Source: Perkinsus chesapeaki (Eukaryota; Perkinsozoa; Perkinsida; Perkinsidae). From it: a DNA stretch of 64,000 nucleotides. The DNA lies in NCBI GenBank assembly GCA_013115145.1, contig JAAPAO010000063.1, positions 1 to 64,000 of the forward strand. Reading direction: 5' to 3'. Shown one piece after another: positions 1 through 10,536 of this stretch. The notes below the pieces were generated by a model. It saw only the letters and a program-made list of their open reading frames with translations, did no database searches and was not told the origin of the DNA. The number at the start of each line of letters is the position of its first letter. Position 1 is the stretch's first letter. The position numbers were made by a program, and so were the translations under genes.

Positions 1-231
1 TTAGTAAGGGAAGTGGGAAGAGAAGTACTGTGGTTGGAGCCCGGAACTCCGATTCTGAGATAGAATCCCTCCAATGTGTTATATACATGCATGGTAATAC
101 TTTTTCGGATATTAAATTATAACGCTTCATTCAATCACATTCCATTAGTTCGATTGCTAGTCCGTTGGGATAATCCGATCCGCAAATGTTAGGAATGTTG
201 GTTGTTGTTCCCTATCATTAAGTTATCAGTA

Positions 232-1755
232 GGTAATTGCAGTTCCCGACTAGAAGGTGTACAGGCCATACCTGTCCTCCTACCTCTCAATATCAGCTTA
301 TTTCTATTTGATTTTGCTGGTTCGGGAAGGTCTGATGGTGAATATGTGAGCTTAGGGTAAAATAGCTACTTTATATCAAGTTAATGGTGTACAAAAGGTA
401 CTATGAGAAGGATGACCTGGCTGCTGTTGTGGATTATCTAAGAAAGTCTAAATTAGTCAGTAGGTTAGCAGCTTACCCCATAGATGGTTGTAATTAAATA
501 TTTAAGGTACTATTGGTTTGTGGGGTAGAAGTATGGGGGCTGTAACAGCCTTATTACATGGTGATAGAGATCCTAGTATTGCAGGCATGGTGGTAATAAT
601 AATAATAAGGGGTAGATGGAAATCACAAATGGCTGTGGGACATCATATCCTCTCGGGGATATTTTTATCAATTTCGTGCGCTGTACACTGATAGATATCC
701 GTCCTTTAGATTGAGTATAGAGAGGTATTTTCAAGATTCACTTGTTGTTGTTGTTGTTACAGATAGACTCGGCATTTCAAGACATGCGGACATTGGCGAC
801 TGATTTAGCTCAAGAATTGGGTTTGAGAATACCAAGTATAATGATGAGTGGCGTGTTGGGCATGCTGAGGATATCAGTAAAAAGTAGAGCACATTTCGAT
901 ATATATGATCTTGAGCCCATAGCACATGTAATAGGGTGAAGTGGGTCTGTTTTGAGCTTCATTTCTAGGTTGATCGAACATATATCCCAGCGCTATTTAC
1001 CGCTGCCAGAGGAGATACATTCATTAATCCACGGAACACACAAGCTTTATTCGATAAATATGCAGGGGATAAGAATCTGGTAGTAAAATGGTGGTGATGT
1101 TTTCATAATGGAAGTACGTTAGGTTATGGTAGATGGTAATCATAATACTAATCGGCCCAAGTTCCTACTGCATTCTATCGCTATATTCTTCGTCAATACT
1201 CTTGGATGTGAGAAAAGTGCTGATGCAGTGTTGGGTAGAAATGTTGTAAAAGTATTGTCCTCTTTAGCTATTATGGCAGATTTAAATAACATTTCTCCTT
1301 CTGGTGAAGAGTCTGATAATGCAGAAAATGGCCAATGCGGCGGCACTACGACCATACGTGTATCGGTTAGCGAGGTATGAAGCAGTTGACTTGTTCGTCA
1401 ATTTAATTCCCTAAATTTTAACAGGATACCACTTCGTTACCCGAGCGAACTCCGAGCCCGCCACCACCGGAGCACGTTGAAGACTTCAGTCAGGGAATTC
1501 CTATGCCATCACCACCGCGGGACAATCTCAAGTTTGAGAACGATCGATTGATCGAAGCTGGTAAAATAAGCAATGGAACTTGGGAGCATTACTTACACTT
1601 CAGCGGTACCTTTTTCATCTTTTGAAGAAGATCGTATGGTTGCAAAGGCGATTGAAGAGAGTTTGAAGGACTCTTCGGGTGTGGACAGATCTCAAGGGAA
1701 TGTCGACGTCAATGAAGAGGCGCGGCGAAGTGAAGAAGAAAAATCGGCCTTATAG
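232..1755 (+). CDS. Alpha/beta serine hydrolase (BEM46/S33-like) with C-terminal ubiquitin-interacting motif
   Basis: Spliced from exons at about 232-356, 398-459, 507-592, 763-927, 969-1082, 1123-1374, 1425-1560 and 1604-1755, all with GT-AG introns. The product reads as an alpha/beta hydrolase: GNCSSRLE after the usual HG turn, DFAGSGRSDGEY, the nucleophile elbow GRSMGA (Ser in codons near 528), an acid strand ending PALFTAARGD, and VDGNHN with the catalytic His. This matches the BEM46/S33-like family of apicomplexans and plants. After the fold comes a Pro-rich stretch, then EEDRMVAKAIEESLK, which fits the UIM consensus (acidic run, Ala-x3-Ser). The exon before 232 is not cleanly resolved: a VVVPYH strand at about 202-219 is separated from GNCSS by 12 or so bases with no clear intron. 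The true start lies upstream, perhaps before base 1. The substrate cannot be told from sequence. Confidence 0.8.
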
Positions 1756-1935
1756 GTTTTTCGGTCGTGGTCCGTATGATTGGGTTTGTCTATGATAATA
1801 ATCTGCAGTGGATATCATCACCACTCGCAGCTTATTAATTTATATCAGAGATCATATAGCATCTCCTTACCTGGTCATATCGTGGTCGCGACCCTTAAGC
1901 ATATTCCTGCAATTCGTTTATTGTGTACATCTTGA

Positions 1936-2154
1936 TTAATTTAAAACAATTGGAAATTTTTCTACACTTTCTTCGACCCTTGCGTCGCTCACTGTGGTAC
2001 CGGTTTCGATACTCCCATCATCTCGTGTTTGTCCAAAAGGGGGGTAAACTGGAATTGGAATGAGGGGTTCAATCATTGGGCGGCGCGCGAAGCATGTCGT
2101 GGGAGGTCGCGCATACCGAGTTGGGGTCCAATCAAGGAGGGGTGTGAGCAACCA
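1936..2154 (-). CDS. Possible exon of an unrecognised small protein
   Basis: An open minus-strand stretch reads through PMIEPLIPIPVYPPFGQTRD and ends FPIVLN before a TAA at 1936-1938. The composition looks protein-like (Pro-rich, then acidic). No convincing start codon lies in frame; the upstream stretch to about 2280 is also open for 30 codons and may be a preceding exon. I do not recognise the family. It sits between the end of the hydrolase gene and tRNA-Ser, tail to tail with the hydrolase. It could be a short gene or a chance open frame. Confidence 0.3.
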   Translation of the reverse strand, partial: WLLTPLLDWTPTRYARPPTTCFARRPMIEPLIPIPVYPPFGQTRDDGSIETGTTVSDARVEESVEKFPIVLN

Positions 2155-2397
2155 TACTTGTTAGGCCACAGGCGGTAGACGCGGTTTTGATCGGATCAAC
2201 AAGGCAGTCGGAGACGCTACACAGTTGCTATTCGGTTCGGTAGGAAATCTTCCGTGTGGTATTTGCACTGAATTACGCCATCTATTTTATTGCCGGATGA
2301 AAAGAATTTTTCGGCCATGCAGGGGCCGTGGATGCTATCCAATAAGATCCCTGAAAACAGAGCGGTAACAAACGAGTTGTCCTGTACAGGGTAAAAT

Positions 2398-2479
2398 CGA
2401 CAGCGGCAGGATTCGAACCTGCGCGGGCAGAGCCCAGTGGATTTCTAGTCCACCTCCTTAACCACTCGGACACGCTGTC
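2398..2479 (-). tRNA. tRNA-Ser (anticodon AGA)
   Basis: The minus strand folds as a full cloverleaf of 82 nt. The acceptor stem GACAGCG pairs with CGCTGTC, the discriminator base is G73, the D arm has GTCCGAGTGG, the anticodon loop is CTAGAAA with anticodon AGA at 2444-2446, there is a long class II variable arm as expected for serine, and the T arm has GGTTCGAATCC. There is no intron. The GTCCGAGTGG and GGTTCGAATCC blocks are the Pol III A and B boxes. This is the only intact tRNA gene in the window and the reference for the T-arm-like elements listed below. Confidence 0.95.
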
Positions 2480-2521
2480 TTACTGATTATTGAAATCTCA
2501 TGCTAGCGTATATCACAATCA

Positions 2522-3096
2522 ATGGCTTCCTCCTCTATTGAAGATCATCATCCGGAACCACCAGCTTTGGAAAAATTTGATAATACAAAGGCAAGTCTCC
2601 TCGCTTCAATTGACGACAGTTATCGAGAGTTTCAGGAGCGAGAAGAAGACGTCACCAACGTGAGGCATTTGTTAAGGAAGGACAGCGGACTGCCGCCAAT
2701 GGAGGTATCATAGCAATCTAACATTAATGATAATAGTCCTATTTTAGATTGATGCACCGATCTCAGGAGAGCTTTACTGCAAAGTGTTTTACCGAAGGAC
2801 TAATCAAAGGTATATTGTTGTATAAAATATAACAAGTAGATGGTAATGTGATAGTTACGGCAGTCGAAGGCCGCCTACTCATACCCTATACGGCGAGAAG
2901 GCACCAAACCCTTCGGCAAAATACGGGCTCTCTAATAGATTCACAGATCATCTGGCAGCAGCTGAGATGTATAGGTAGGAATGGTTCGTCCTTGTTGGTA
3001 TCTTATGAAGATCTTGTCAGAAATAGAAGTTTGAATACAACAGTTGACCGAGGTCGATACATGGAAGGCACTCATGATTGGATGACAAAGTTGTGA
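2522..3096 (+). CDS. PIERCE1: PIERCE1-like microtubule inner protein
   Basis: Four exons (2522-2704, 2748-2809, 2864-2974, 3021-3096) give a protein of about 143 residues. The C-terminal two thirds reads CKVFYRRTNQ, then RRPPTHTLYG, SNRFTDHLAAAEMYRNRSLN and TTVDRGRY. This follows the order and spacing of Piercer of microtubule wall 1 (C9orf116), a protein on the lumenal wall of axonemal doublet microtubules. The N-terminal 60 residues are acidic and not conserved. The start is the first ATG after tRNA-Ser, 43 bp away. It implies a motile flagellum in the life cycle. The homology is by eye, and the second splice (2810-2863) could be split in two. Confidence 0.7.
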
Positions 3097-3214
3097 ATCG
3101 TTGCTATTGTATTAAAATGTTGTGTTTGATAAAACTGGAGAAACACAAGAGATAGAAATAAATAATGAAAAGTCGTCTTAGTTGTTGTCATCATCATAAT
3201 TACATAATTAATTG

Positions 3215-3628
3215 TTACATCTCTTGAGATTGAGTCATAGCCTTACTCTTACTCTTCTTCGGTAATAATGTGGTATGAATATTAGGTAATACACCACCAC
3301 TAGCTAAAGTAACACCAGCCAAGAACTTGTTAAGCTCCTCATCATTACGAACAGCTAGTTGAATGTGTCGTGGTATAATTCTGGATTTCTTGTGATCCCT
3401 GGCAGCATTTCCAGCCAATTCAAGGATCTCAGCCACAAGATACTCGAGTACAGCGGCCAGGTATACAGGAGCTCCAGAACCAATACGTTTGGCGTAGCGA
3501 CCCTTCTTTAAATAACGAGCAATTCTACCAACAGGGAATTGCAGTCCAGCCTTAGCTGAGCGAGACTTGGATCCAACAGCCTTCTTGCCAGATTTTCCGC
3601 CACGACCACCTTTACCTTTACCAGACAT
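3215..3628 (-). CDS. H2A: Histone H2A, H2A.X type
   Basis: A single-exon 137-residue core histone. The N-tail starts [11 protein letters not shown]; the fold carries [10 protein letters not shown], the acidic-patch helix and [13 protein letters not shown]. It ends [10 protein letters not shown], where SQEM fits the S/T-Q-E-hydrophobic motif phosphorylated in H2A.X at DNA breaks. It serves in nucleosomes and probably both as canonical and damage-marking H2A, as in many protists (inference). It is intronless, as is common for histones, and is head-to-head with CLN3, with 269 bp between the two start codons that must hold both promoters. Confidence 0.97.
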   Translation of the reverse strand: MSGKGKGGRGGKSGKKAVGSKSRSAKAGLQFPVGRIARYLKKGRYAKRIGSGAPVYLAAVLEYLVAEILELAGNAARDHKKSRIIPRHIQLAVRNDEELNKFLAGVTLASGGVLPNIHTTLLPKKSKSKAMTQSQEM

Positions 3629-3897
3629 TTTACAGAATAAGGGTAACTAAAAGAAAACCACTAAGCACGCGAATTGAGTCTAAAATATTTGATCGCTGGA
3701 CGGTGATATGCGTGCCGAGAATATATCTGAGGAACTGTAAGAGAGCAAGATATATACTGTATGCCACGCTGTAGGAATGTTGAGTCTTCTTATAGCGCCG
3801 AATGCTAGTGATGGTATGGGTGGAATTGATTTGACCTTCTTCGTATCTTGCAGTATATGACCTGAAGATATTGTATGAGTAGGTCTTTTAATTAGTC

Positions 3898-5515
3898 ATG
3901 GCGGACAGGGACGAGTCGAAGGTTTCTGTGTTGGTGAAGTCGGTGGATCGACGGCAGTATAACGTACTCTTTATTGAGGAGATAATACTCGGATTATTAA
4001 ATAACTATGGTTATACATTAGTTATAGCTGGGGCACAGGTAATAGGAGGATCTTTAGGTTCACCATGCAAGATGCAAAACATCTCAATTTCAGGATATAG
4101 CACGTCTGTTCAACAAGACTAACCTGATGCCCCTTTTTACTACAGTTATGCTATTTGCTGCCTTTGCCACTGGTGCTCTTCATGCCCGACTAGCTGCCCC
4201 TTACTCATATCGTCAAAGGGTGGCTTTAGCTGTGATTATCCAGTCAATCGGATACCTTCTATTTGGCACAGCTTTCCTATTTGTTGGAGTTTTGCCAGAA
4301 GTTGGCTTTTGGATGGCACAGATCGCTACGTTCCTAGTTGGAGCTTTTCAGACAATCGGAGAAGTAATAATATTAGGAAGGGCTAGCAGCTCGTCATTCT
4401 ACTTTATTATTCAGATTAACAATCTTTCCATATTAAATTCACTTCCTAATGGCCTAGTAGGTGCTTGGGGTTTCGGCACAGGTGTATCTCAATTTGTTGG
4501 AAGTATAAGCTATGTTGTTGCTATTAACCTTGGTGTTTCATAGTAATATTAATACATGATGTTATTCATCACTTTGCCCATTCTCAGTTCGACATTCTTT
4601 CTAAGTCTTATACCGGTCTATTTGATCTATTGGACGCTTTTCGTACGTGTTGAGAAGTTAGCTCGACAAAATCAAGAAGTAATAAATACAACGTATGGAC
4701 TGCACTATCCCGATCTTTCCTATCATCAGGACTCAGCTAGTGAAGCTTTGCTTGGCGGCGATTGTGAGCAGCAGAGCTTGAAGCTTTCCGCAGAGACTTT
4801 TCCAAGTGAGTTACGTTACTCCATAGCTGTTTATAATCTACCTCTCCCAGACGTTATCCATATGGGCGGTTCTATTATATTTAATATGGCTACGACCTAT
4901 GCATTTAATTATCTTATAGAATCTGGCTTTGTAGACAGAGCTACACTTCACCCTGCACCATATACCCAATCTATTGCAGTTAACTCTTATGCCATTGGTG
5001 TATCAATATATGGTATTGGTACTATGCTTGCTCGATTAAGTGTTGCATGGTTCCCAACTAGAAGAATTGGACTTATTACATTCGTTCAACTTCTTAACTC
5101 GGTAAGCTCGGTGTGCCCACTTTTAAAAAGTTAGTGGCATTTGTATAATATGTATCATCATTATTTCTGTCAGGTGCTATGGGGTTTCGAGGCATACTAT
5201 CATACAATAAGATACTCATTTGGATTGTCTGCTTGGTGGTTCTATCAAGTGTGGATGTTCTTTGTCGGTTGGATAGCTGGTATGAGCTACTCTAACTGTC
5301 TGAATGTTATAAGTCTATCAAAAAAGGTAACAACAACACTCAAATCTACTAGGAGACCTCTTCCTTTATTTCAGATACCATTCCAGTACCGTGAGCTTGT
5401 TATGAATGTTGGCTTTATATTCTCCAATGTTGCAGTTGTAGCAGCAACTGGTTCATCTATAATAATGAACAATACGTTTATGAGTGAAGATATGCTATAT
5501 CATTCGACGTTTTAA
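3898..5515 (+). CDS. CLN3: CLN3/battenin-like lysosomal membrane protein
   Basis: Six exons (3898-4038, 4094-4363, 4415-4542, 4588-5101, 5174-5326, 5375-5515) sum to 448 residues, close to human CLN3 (438). Landmarks in order: LGLLNNYGYTLVIAGAQDI, a first TM bundle, LVGAFQTIGE, GAWGFGTGVSQF, a cytosolic loop, AFNYLIESGFVD, the helix MLARLSVAWFPTRRIGL, LQLLN-like FVQLLN, then WIAGMSYSNCLNV and a last TM before the stop. CLN3 family members are endolysosomal multi-pass proteins related to equilibrative nucleoside transporters and linked to glycerophosphodiester export. All splice sites are GT-AG. The usual C-terminal CaaX/dileucine tail is not obvious. Confidence 0.85.
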
Positions 5516-5658
5516 GAATAACTGTAACCTATTAATCATTATATTCTACTTTACTCTTGTACCGATTGTTACCATTCCTGTTATCTATTATCGACAAAAC
5601 ATTTCTACTTTACCGCCATCGGACTCGTTGACCCTTTTAAAATGATACGGTAGTTGAG

Positions 5659-5679
5659 GGTTCGATCCCCGGTTGAAGC
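5659..5679 (+). repeat. tRNA T-arm-like element (intergenic)
   Basis: The block GGTTCGATCCCC is followed by GGTTGAAGCA, which reads as the 3' acceptor strand plus discriminator A. Only three of the five T-stem pairs hold. The strand complementary to TTGAAGC is absent upstream. Confidence 0.5.
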
Positions 5680-5942
5680 ATCCTGTGTATTTCCTTCCTC
5701 TTTCTGTTGAAAAGCTCAGCAAGGCAAGTTCGTCATTTGACGCCCTGTTCTGTACCTGCTGGTCTTTCTCTCACACTATTTTAAATAACCTAATCCTCGA
5801 GGTCTAGTTTTTTCAACTCCCATGCTCATTGGTATGATGAGTAATTTGTGAGTTAGTCTTGTTTCTTGTATCAATAGTAATAACACTTGTTATTGTTATT
5901 CAATTCGTTAGAAAGGCTACCCCTTTCATTGTAAAGGTATGG

Positions 5943-5971
5943 GGTTCGAATCCTGTGTGTTGCATTTCTGT
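5943..5971 (+). repeat. tRNA T-arm-like element (intergenic)
   Basis: The block GGTTCGAATCC has the exact B-box core, then TGTGTGTTGCATTT: a seven-base acceptor-like strand, an A and a short T-run like a Pol III terminator. The T-stem is only partly paired and no 5' half is seen. Confidence 0.5.
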
Positions 5972-5994
5972 TAGCATCTATTGCTGAACAGAGC

Positions 5995-7329
5995 ATGCCT
6001 CCTTCTTCTTCTTCTTCTTGCCCGCCTCCAGTCGATATACCACCACCGAAGGGACCAATTACATCACCATTGTTGGACTTCGTAGAGGTTAATGGTAATA
6101 ATTAGTTAGATCATTCTTGGACACTTAGTTAAGATCAGATGATATCCTTTATGTCGATGAGCTCTCATTATGCTCGAATGCACCAACTGAAGAGTCGATC
6201 GAGCTGGAGGATACTGCCTGGGAGAATGTTGATCAACCCGAGGAGCCAGATATGGTTATGGTAACAGAGGAAGACGACGAAAAGGAAGACTTCACCATTC
6301 TTGAACCGTCAATTGACGTACCCGGCTCGAGAGCTGGATTTAAGAATCCGACAGTAGGAGGGTCTAGATGTGGCTTTAAATTAACTCCATTGTTTTAGTT
6401 GTTAACAGTAGCTTATATGGCAGCCATTGTACTTATTGTATTTGGCCGTATAACTGACAGTAATACTATCATCAACAATTGGTGCTCGTTATTATATTGT
6501 TTTAGTATCTACTAAGATCATTCCTCCCAGTATGTCGACTGAATTGGTTGTTCGATTACCGGTTTATAGACCAGCTTGTGAGGTGCTTCAAAGTCACCTT
6601 AACAATTCTGATATATTACGTGATGACAATGATGATGATGTGAATACTAATACTCGTTTAGTGTGGCATACAAAGCATCTTGGTCTAACAGGTTAGTATA
6701 ACATCTAGTGTTATATGCCGTTAATTATCTATCATTTAGGTGCATGGAAGTTGAAGTCCTTACTAGATGACGTGTTCACCTTCTCAAGTGATATTATTAA
6801 GTGGCAGTCCAAGCCTAGAGATGTAAGTCCCGTCTGAGGCTTTTTCAATGACTTTTCGCCGCTTGGTCGCTATTTCATAATAATAAGTAAGGGTTGCTGC
6901 TAGAAATATATCCCTGTTAGTGCTTTGTGGTTCATCAGATACGAAAATGGCGAGATAGTTGGAATCTTGAGTTTAATTGTAGCAACCTGGAAGAGCTTGT
7001 AAGGACCCCTTCTGAACTGTCATTCATTGAGCTTGGTAATAAAGCTGTCACCATCTGCCCTCAACTAATCTATCAGAGCAGGTCAATTGATGGCTGAAGT
7101 GGCTCGTATAGCGAGTGAGGCCAAAGCTGTCAGAAATTTGGTATCAAAATCATTGATTAAGCTTGCAGGGATGATATCACCCGAGTCGGAAATGCAGTGT
7201 ATGTGACGCTAACTATTCGAGTAAATATGATCACCTAACTCGTAGGTGGATATAATGAGAAAACAGAATCACTCAAGCTGGCAGCATTCGCCTGGAAAAG
7301 CAAGTATGGAAGTTGGAATACTTATAGTT

Positions 7330-7331
<2 letters not shown>
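5995..7331 (+). CDS. Unrecognised single-span membrane protein
   Basis: Reconstructed from about eight exons. It begins MPPSSSSSCPPPVDIPPPKG, then has an acidic Glu/Asp-rich region (codons at about 6137-6300), one hydrophobic segment reading TVAYMAAIVLIVFG (about 6405-6450), then a soluble part with VVRLPVYRPACEVLQSHLN, WKLKSLLDDVF, HQIRKWRDSWNLEFNC and MAEVARIASEAKAV. It ends WKSKYGSWNTYS with TAA at 7329-7331. The pattern suggests a cytosolic acidic tail, one TM span and a lumenal or cytosolic domain. I cannot assign a family. Exon joins near 6840-6930 and at the end are less certain than the rest. Confidence 0.55.

Positions 7332-7362
<31 letters not shown>
7328..7362 (+). repeat. (AAC)n microsatellite
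   Basis: Eleven or so AAC triplets directly after the stop codon of the preceding gene, in its 3' untranslated region. The rest of 7363-7827 shows no open frame or recognised element. Confidence 0.95.
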
Positions 7363-7363
<1 letters not shown>

Positions 7364-7827
7364 TGCCAACGTTCATTCTTCAATACGATATACATTATAG
7401 TTATGTCTTTAATATAATTCCGTCATATTAATAATACGCTAAATGTCCTGTTAACGACTTCTAAAGGTAAAACAACAACAAAGAAGAAGTTGAGTTTAAG
7501 TTAGCTACACAAACTCTTACTTGACAATAATGCCACCACTTATGGGGGGAGACACATGAAACGAGATTGAATGCAACACATGGTCCTCTTCGGTGGATGT
7601 AATCCACGAAAGAGTTCCGGCGAATTATTCGCGCCTTAGCCCTAAATGGAACGGGTGTACACCGGCGGTGGAAAGCCTGTTATATTTGAACGCTCTTAAT
7701 GTTAGTCATTCTGTTCCATAAACCAATTCTCAACCTTTTTGAATTCATTCCAATATAAGATAACGATCTGATCGATGAATATTCCAACGACGTTAGTAGT
7801 AATAAGTAACAGAATAGTTTTTGAATA

Positions 7828-9387
7828 ATGACATTTCACCCACATCATGCCATAACCTTGTTTTTCTTACTGGACACCATCGCATCAACGGGGAGGAAAC
7901 ACTCAGCAATCGTAGGAGATTGTGGCTCAACGGGAACTCGACTTTATTATTATGAAGTTTATGTTGAAGATGAAGGACATAAACTAACTCAATTAAATGT
8001 TACAAAAGTACCCTAAGCTCAAAGCAGCTCCTCTGGATCACATGATTCTCTAAAGGTTGCAACACTAACACCTGGAGCATCGACCCAGTGGCGATCGGGT
8101 ACATTGGAAGATATTCTGGCAGCGGATATAGTGGAGTCTGTGAAACCATTGCTTGATCGAGGAGCTAATGATGGAATTGCAGTCTGGCATGGTATAAGCC
8201 TTCAGCGTTCTTTACTTTCATCATTCAGTAGGCCTGTCTTTACTTGGTACCGGTGGGATCAGACGTATGAATTCAACTAGTAGAGAGGATCTTTGGAGTA
8301 GATTAGAGCGAGAGTTAACATCTAGGCTGCCTCAGAACGTACCCCTCCAGGTTGGTGATATACCTGGTAACATATACTCCTTTGTTTATACATTATTTCG
8401 ATTCTTAATTGAAGGTGAACTGGAAGCTCTGTATGCTCTAACTAGTGTATCCTATCTCTTCCAAGAGGCAGACGGTCGAGAGGTCGGAGTACTCGATCTT
8501 GGTGGTCGCAGTCTGGAGATTTCAAACCCGCCAATGCCTCCACTGTATCTGTCATGTGCTCGCCTTGCCTCATGGTTGGTGTTTTAGGAATTCACTTGAA
8601 GCCTTGGAATTAACTCGTGAACTCTCGAGTGAAGTTGAGCCCCTTGTTGAAGTTGTTAGTTTAGAAATAGGCGAGAGGAACTTAAAGAAGTGGATACATT
8701 TTGAAAGTAGATTCCCCCTTTCCAGTAGGGACCCCAATGGGTCAAATTGTTAGGGCCGTCGGAGGAGCATTTGTGTATTTTTAAAGAAGAAGGTTCGATA
8801 GGAAATGCTGATGGTTGTCGAGGCCTACTTCGAGAATATCTCGATGAGTATCTGAAGATTTGATTAAATCCATGACGTTGACCTTCATTCCTTCTCAGAC
8901 ATAGAGGCCCTGTTTTAGCTGATTATGTGGCGCGTGACACTGAGTATGTTGGAATTGGTCTACTTATATACGCTATTGACTTTGCCCATTGGATGAAGCG
9001 TGATAAGTGATCTCAACAAGTTACTCAACAATTAACCCATTCAGCGATTCCATCATATCCTCACGTAACAGTTAATGATCTTATAGAGCATGCTGCAGAA
9101 TCAGTATGCAACAGACCATTCAATCATACTCTGTAATAATACTTCATATATTAATACATCTTCTTAAACCCCCCACTCTATCGTAGTTTTACATCACATT
9201 CGGATACCAAACTGATGGTCGAGGCCAAAGGAAGATGTGCTGATATCTGTTATGCAGCTGAGTTACTTCAAGTGAGTCCTATTTAGATAGTGTGTATTCA
9301 GTTCCTTTATGTCAGGATATGAACCTTACATCGATGACAGTTGGACATCCTGTTGGTGATGTCGAGCTTGAATGGACTCTTGGGTGA
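7828..9387 (+). CDS. GDA1/CD39-family nucleoside phosphatase (apyrase)
   Basis: All apyrase conserved regions appear in order across about ten short exons. ACR1 is DCGSTGTRLYYYEV (near 7919), ACR2 is LLGTGGIRRM (near 8235), ACR3 is GELEALYALTSVSYLFQE (across the intron at about 8367-8413), ACR4 is VLDLGGRSLEI (near 8490), and the C-terminal block has CADICYAAELL then DVELEWTLG (9260-9387). The family hydrolyses nucleoside di- and triphosphates, usually in the secretory lumen or outside the cell. The N-terminus has a hydrophobic stretch ITLFFLLDTI that may be a signal peptide. Introns include 8003-8053, 8367-8413, about 8551-8588, 8854-8895 and 8999-9044. Exon joins between 8590 and 8870 are the least certain. 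Confidence 0.82.
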
Positions 9388-9616
9388 ACTTGACAATGTC
9401 GATGATGATGATGTTAAGAAGGTTTATTAATTGTTTAGATATTTCCTTCGAGAAGCTGCAACCATCGATATCGTGAAGAGCACGCCGAAAGATGAGCTAT
9501 GATTGTCAATTAATTCGGTTTCTCTCCCCTCGTTTTTGTGTTGAGAATATTCTTCCTATCAATTCGGATCCACGACTTAAACCCAAAAGATACAACAAGT
9601 GAGATATCTCAACACC

Positions 9617-10405
9617 CTATAGCTCGATTGCATCCAACATTCTAAAATAGGCTTTCAATCTTCCTTTTGAATCTCTGGCGTTATCAACCCATCTACTGTT
9701 ATTGTCGTTATTGGTAAGACTGTGATAGTATCTTTGCCAAAGGTGAAGTGAACTTTCAAAACCTTCGATGTCATTTGCCCGCTTTCTCTCGAGCTCATTT
9801 AAAACGCGGCGGAATCTATCCAGTGGCCTCTCATCAGTCTCGATGCATGAGGTGGGTTTCCAAGGCAGATGGGAACTGAATGGAAATCTGCGTAGTGCGC
9901 GAATCGAACCTTCGGCGAAGCCTTCGAGACGAACTTACTAAATATCATCATCGCAGTCGAAGGAACTCGCTGATTGTTGTTGCTCATCAATTCTGTCATC
10001 ATCAGCTCCTCCCATTATCTGTTCTGTTCTGTCTAACGCTCGGGAGTATGTTTGAAATAATATTCTTTCGACACCCTCCTCATCAAGTTTAACCACTCCT
10101 TCCGAAATCTGTGGTAAGTTGCCTTCTGCCCACGATGCTTCACCGATTGATTGTAATGATACCCTTGCTGGCTTCTCTAAGTCATCTTTAACGTCTTCCT
10201 TCCCCTCCAACTCCCCCGTAGATGTCGACGAATGTAAAGTGTATCGGTCAGATTGTCCAATCTTACGTGGCCCTATTGCAGTAGTTTGAGATACTTTCAC
10301 TGTATCTGGTATTAACCGTGATGGTTCTACTAGAGTAGGCATGACCGAATTTATGGTTTCACGTGTATCTTTCAATGTAGGAGGATCATTCAGGCACACC
10401 CACAT
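9617..10405 (-). CDS. Unrecognised two-exon protein
   Basis: Exon 1 (10405-9939) starts MWVCLNDPPTLKDTRE and is polar, with an acidic Gln-rich end (DEQQQ, CDDDI). The intron at 9938-9876 (63 nt) joins to an exon that reads SHLPWKPTSCIETDERPLDR, then a charged helical stretch with NELERKRANDIEGF and WQRYYHSLT, and ends FRMLDAIEL before TAG at 9617-9619. The total is about 240 residues with no signal peptide or TM segment. I do not recognise the family. The gene is head-to-head with RACK1, 131 bp between start codons. Its single intron carries a T-arm-like element. Confidence 0.7.
9901..9910 (-). repeat. T-arm-like element in intron, sense to host gene
   Basis: The minus strand reads GGTTCGATTC inside the only intron (9876-9938) of the 9617-10405 gene, and is followed by GCGCACTACGCAG. 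It lies about midway along the 63-nt intron. Confidence 0.55.
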
Positions 10406-10446
10406 AGTAAAAACATCAAAGATGGAAGCCGCGCCGCGCTAGGAGA

Positions 10447-10466
10447 AATCGATCACGTGATCGATT
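10447..10466. promoter_or_regulatory. 20-bp palindrome in divergent promoter
   Basis: The sequence AATCGATCACGTGATCGATT is a perfect palindrome with a central CACGTG E-box core. It lies 71 bp upstream of the RACK1 start codon and 42 bp upstream of the divergent gene's start. The same 9-bp arms recur at 49816-49835 and, with changes, at 29133-29152 and 20722-20741. A role as a transcription-factor site is inferred from position and recurrence. Confidence 0.6.
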
Positions 10467-10536
10467 TGCTCCAACCTTGGATACTTCGTCCACCCCCACT
10501 GAGAGCTCACCACTCCGTTTGGCTTATCACCTTAGA

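Larger units (their letters stand above)
5516..5994 (+). other. Intergenic stretch holding two tRNA 3'-end-like elements
   Basis: No open frame of note lies between CLN3 and the next start codon. The stretch contains two T-arm-like elements on the plus strand, at 5659-5670 and 5943-5953, each followed by an acceptor-strand-like stretch ending in A. The second also has a CCTTT/AAAGG hairpin just upstream that resembles an anticodon stem. Neither has a matching 5' acceptor strand, so neither is an intact tRNA gene. Confidence 0.6.

Noticed and set aside
5600-5980. Two intact tRNA genes
   Set aside because: No 5' acceptor strand or D arm matches the 3' parts, and the T stems are poorly paired.
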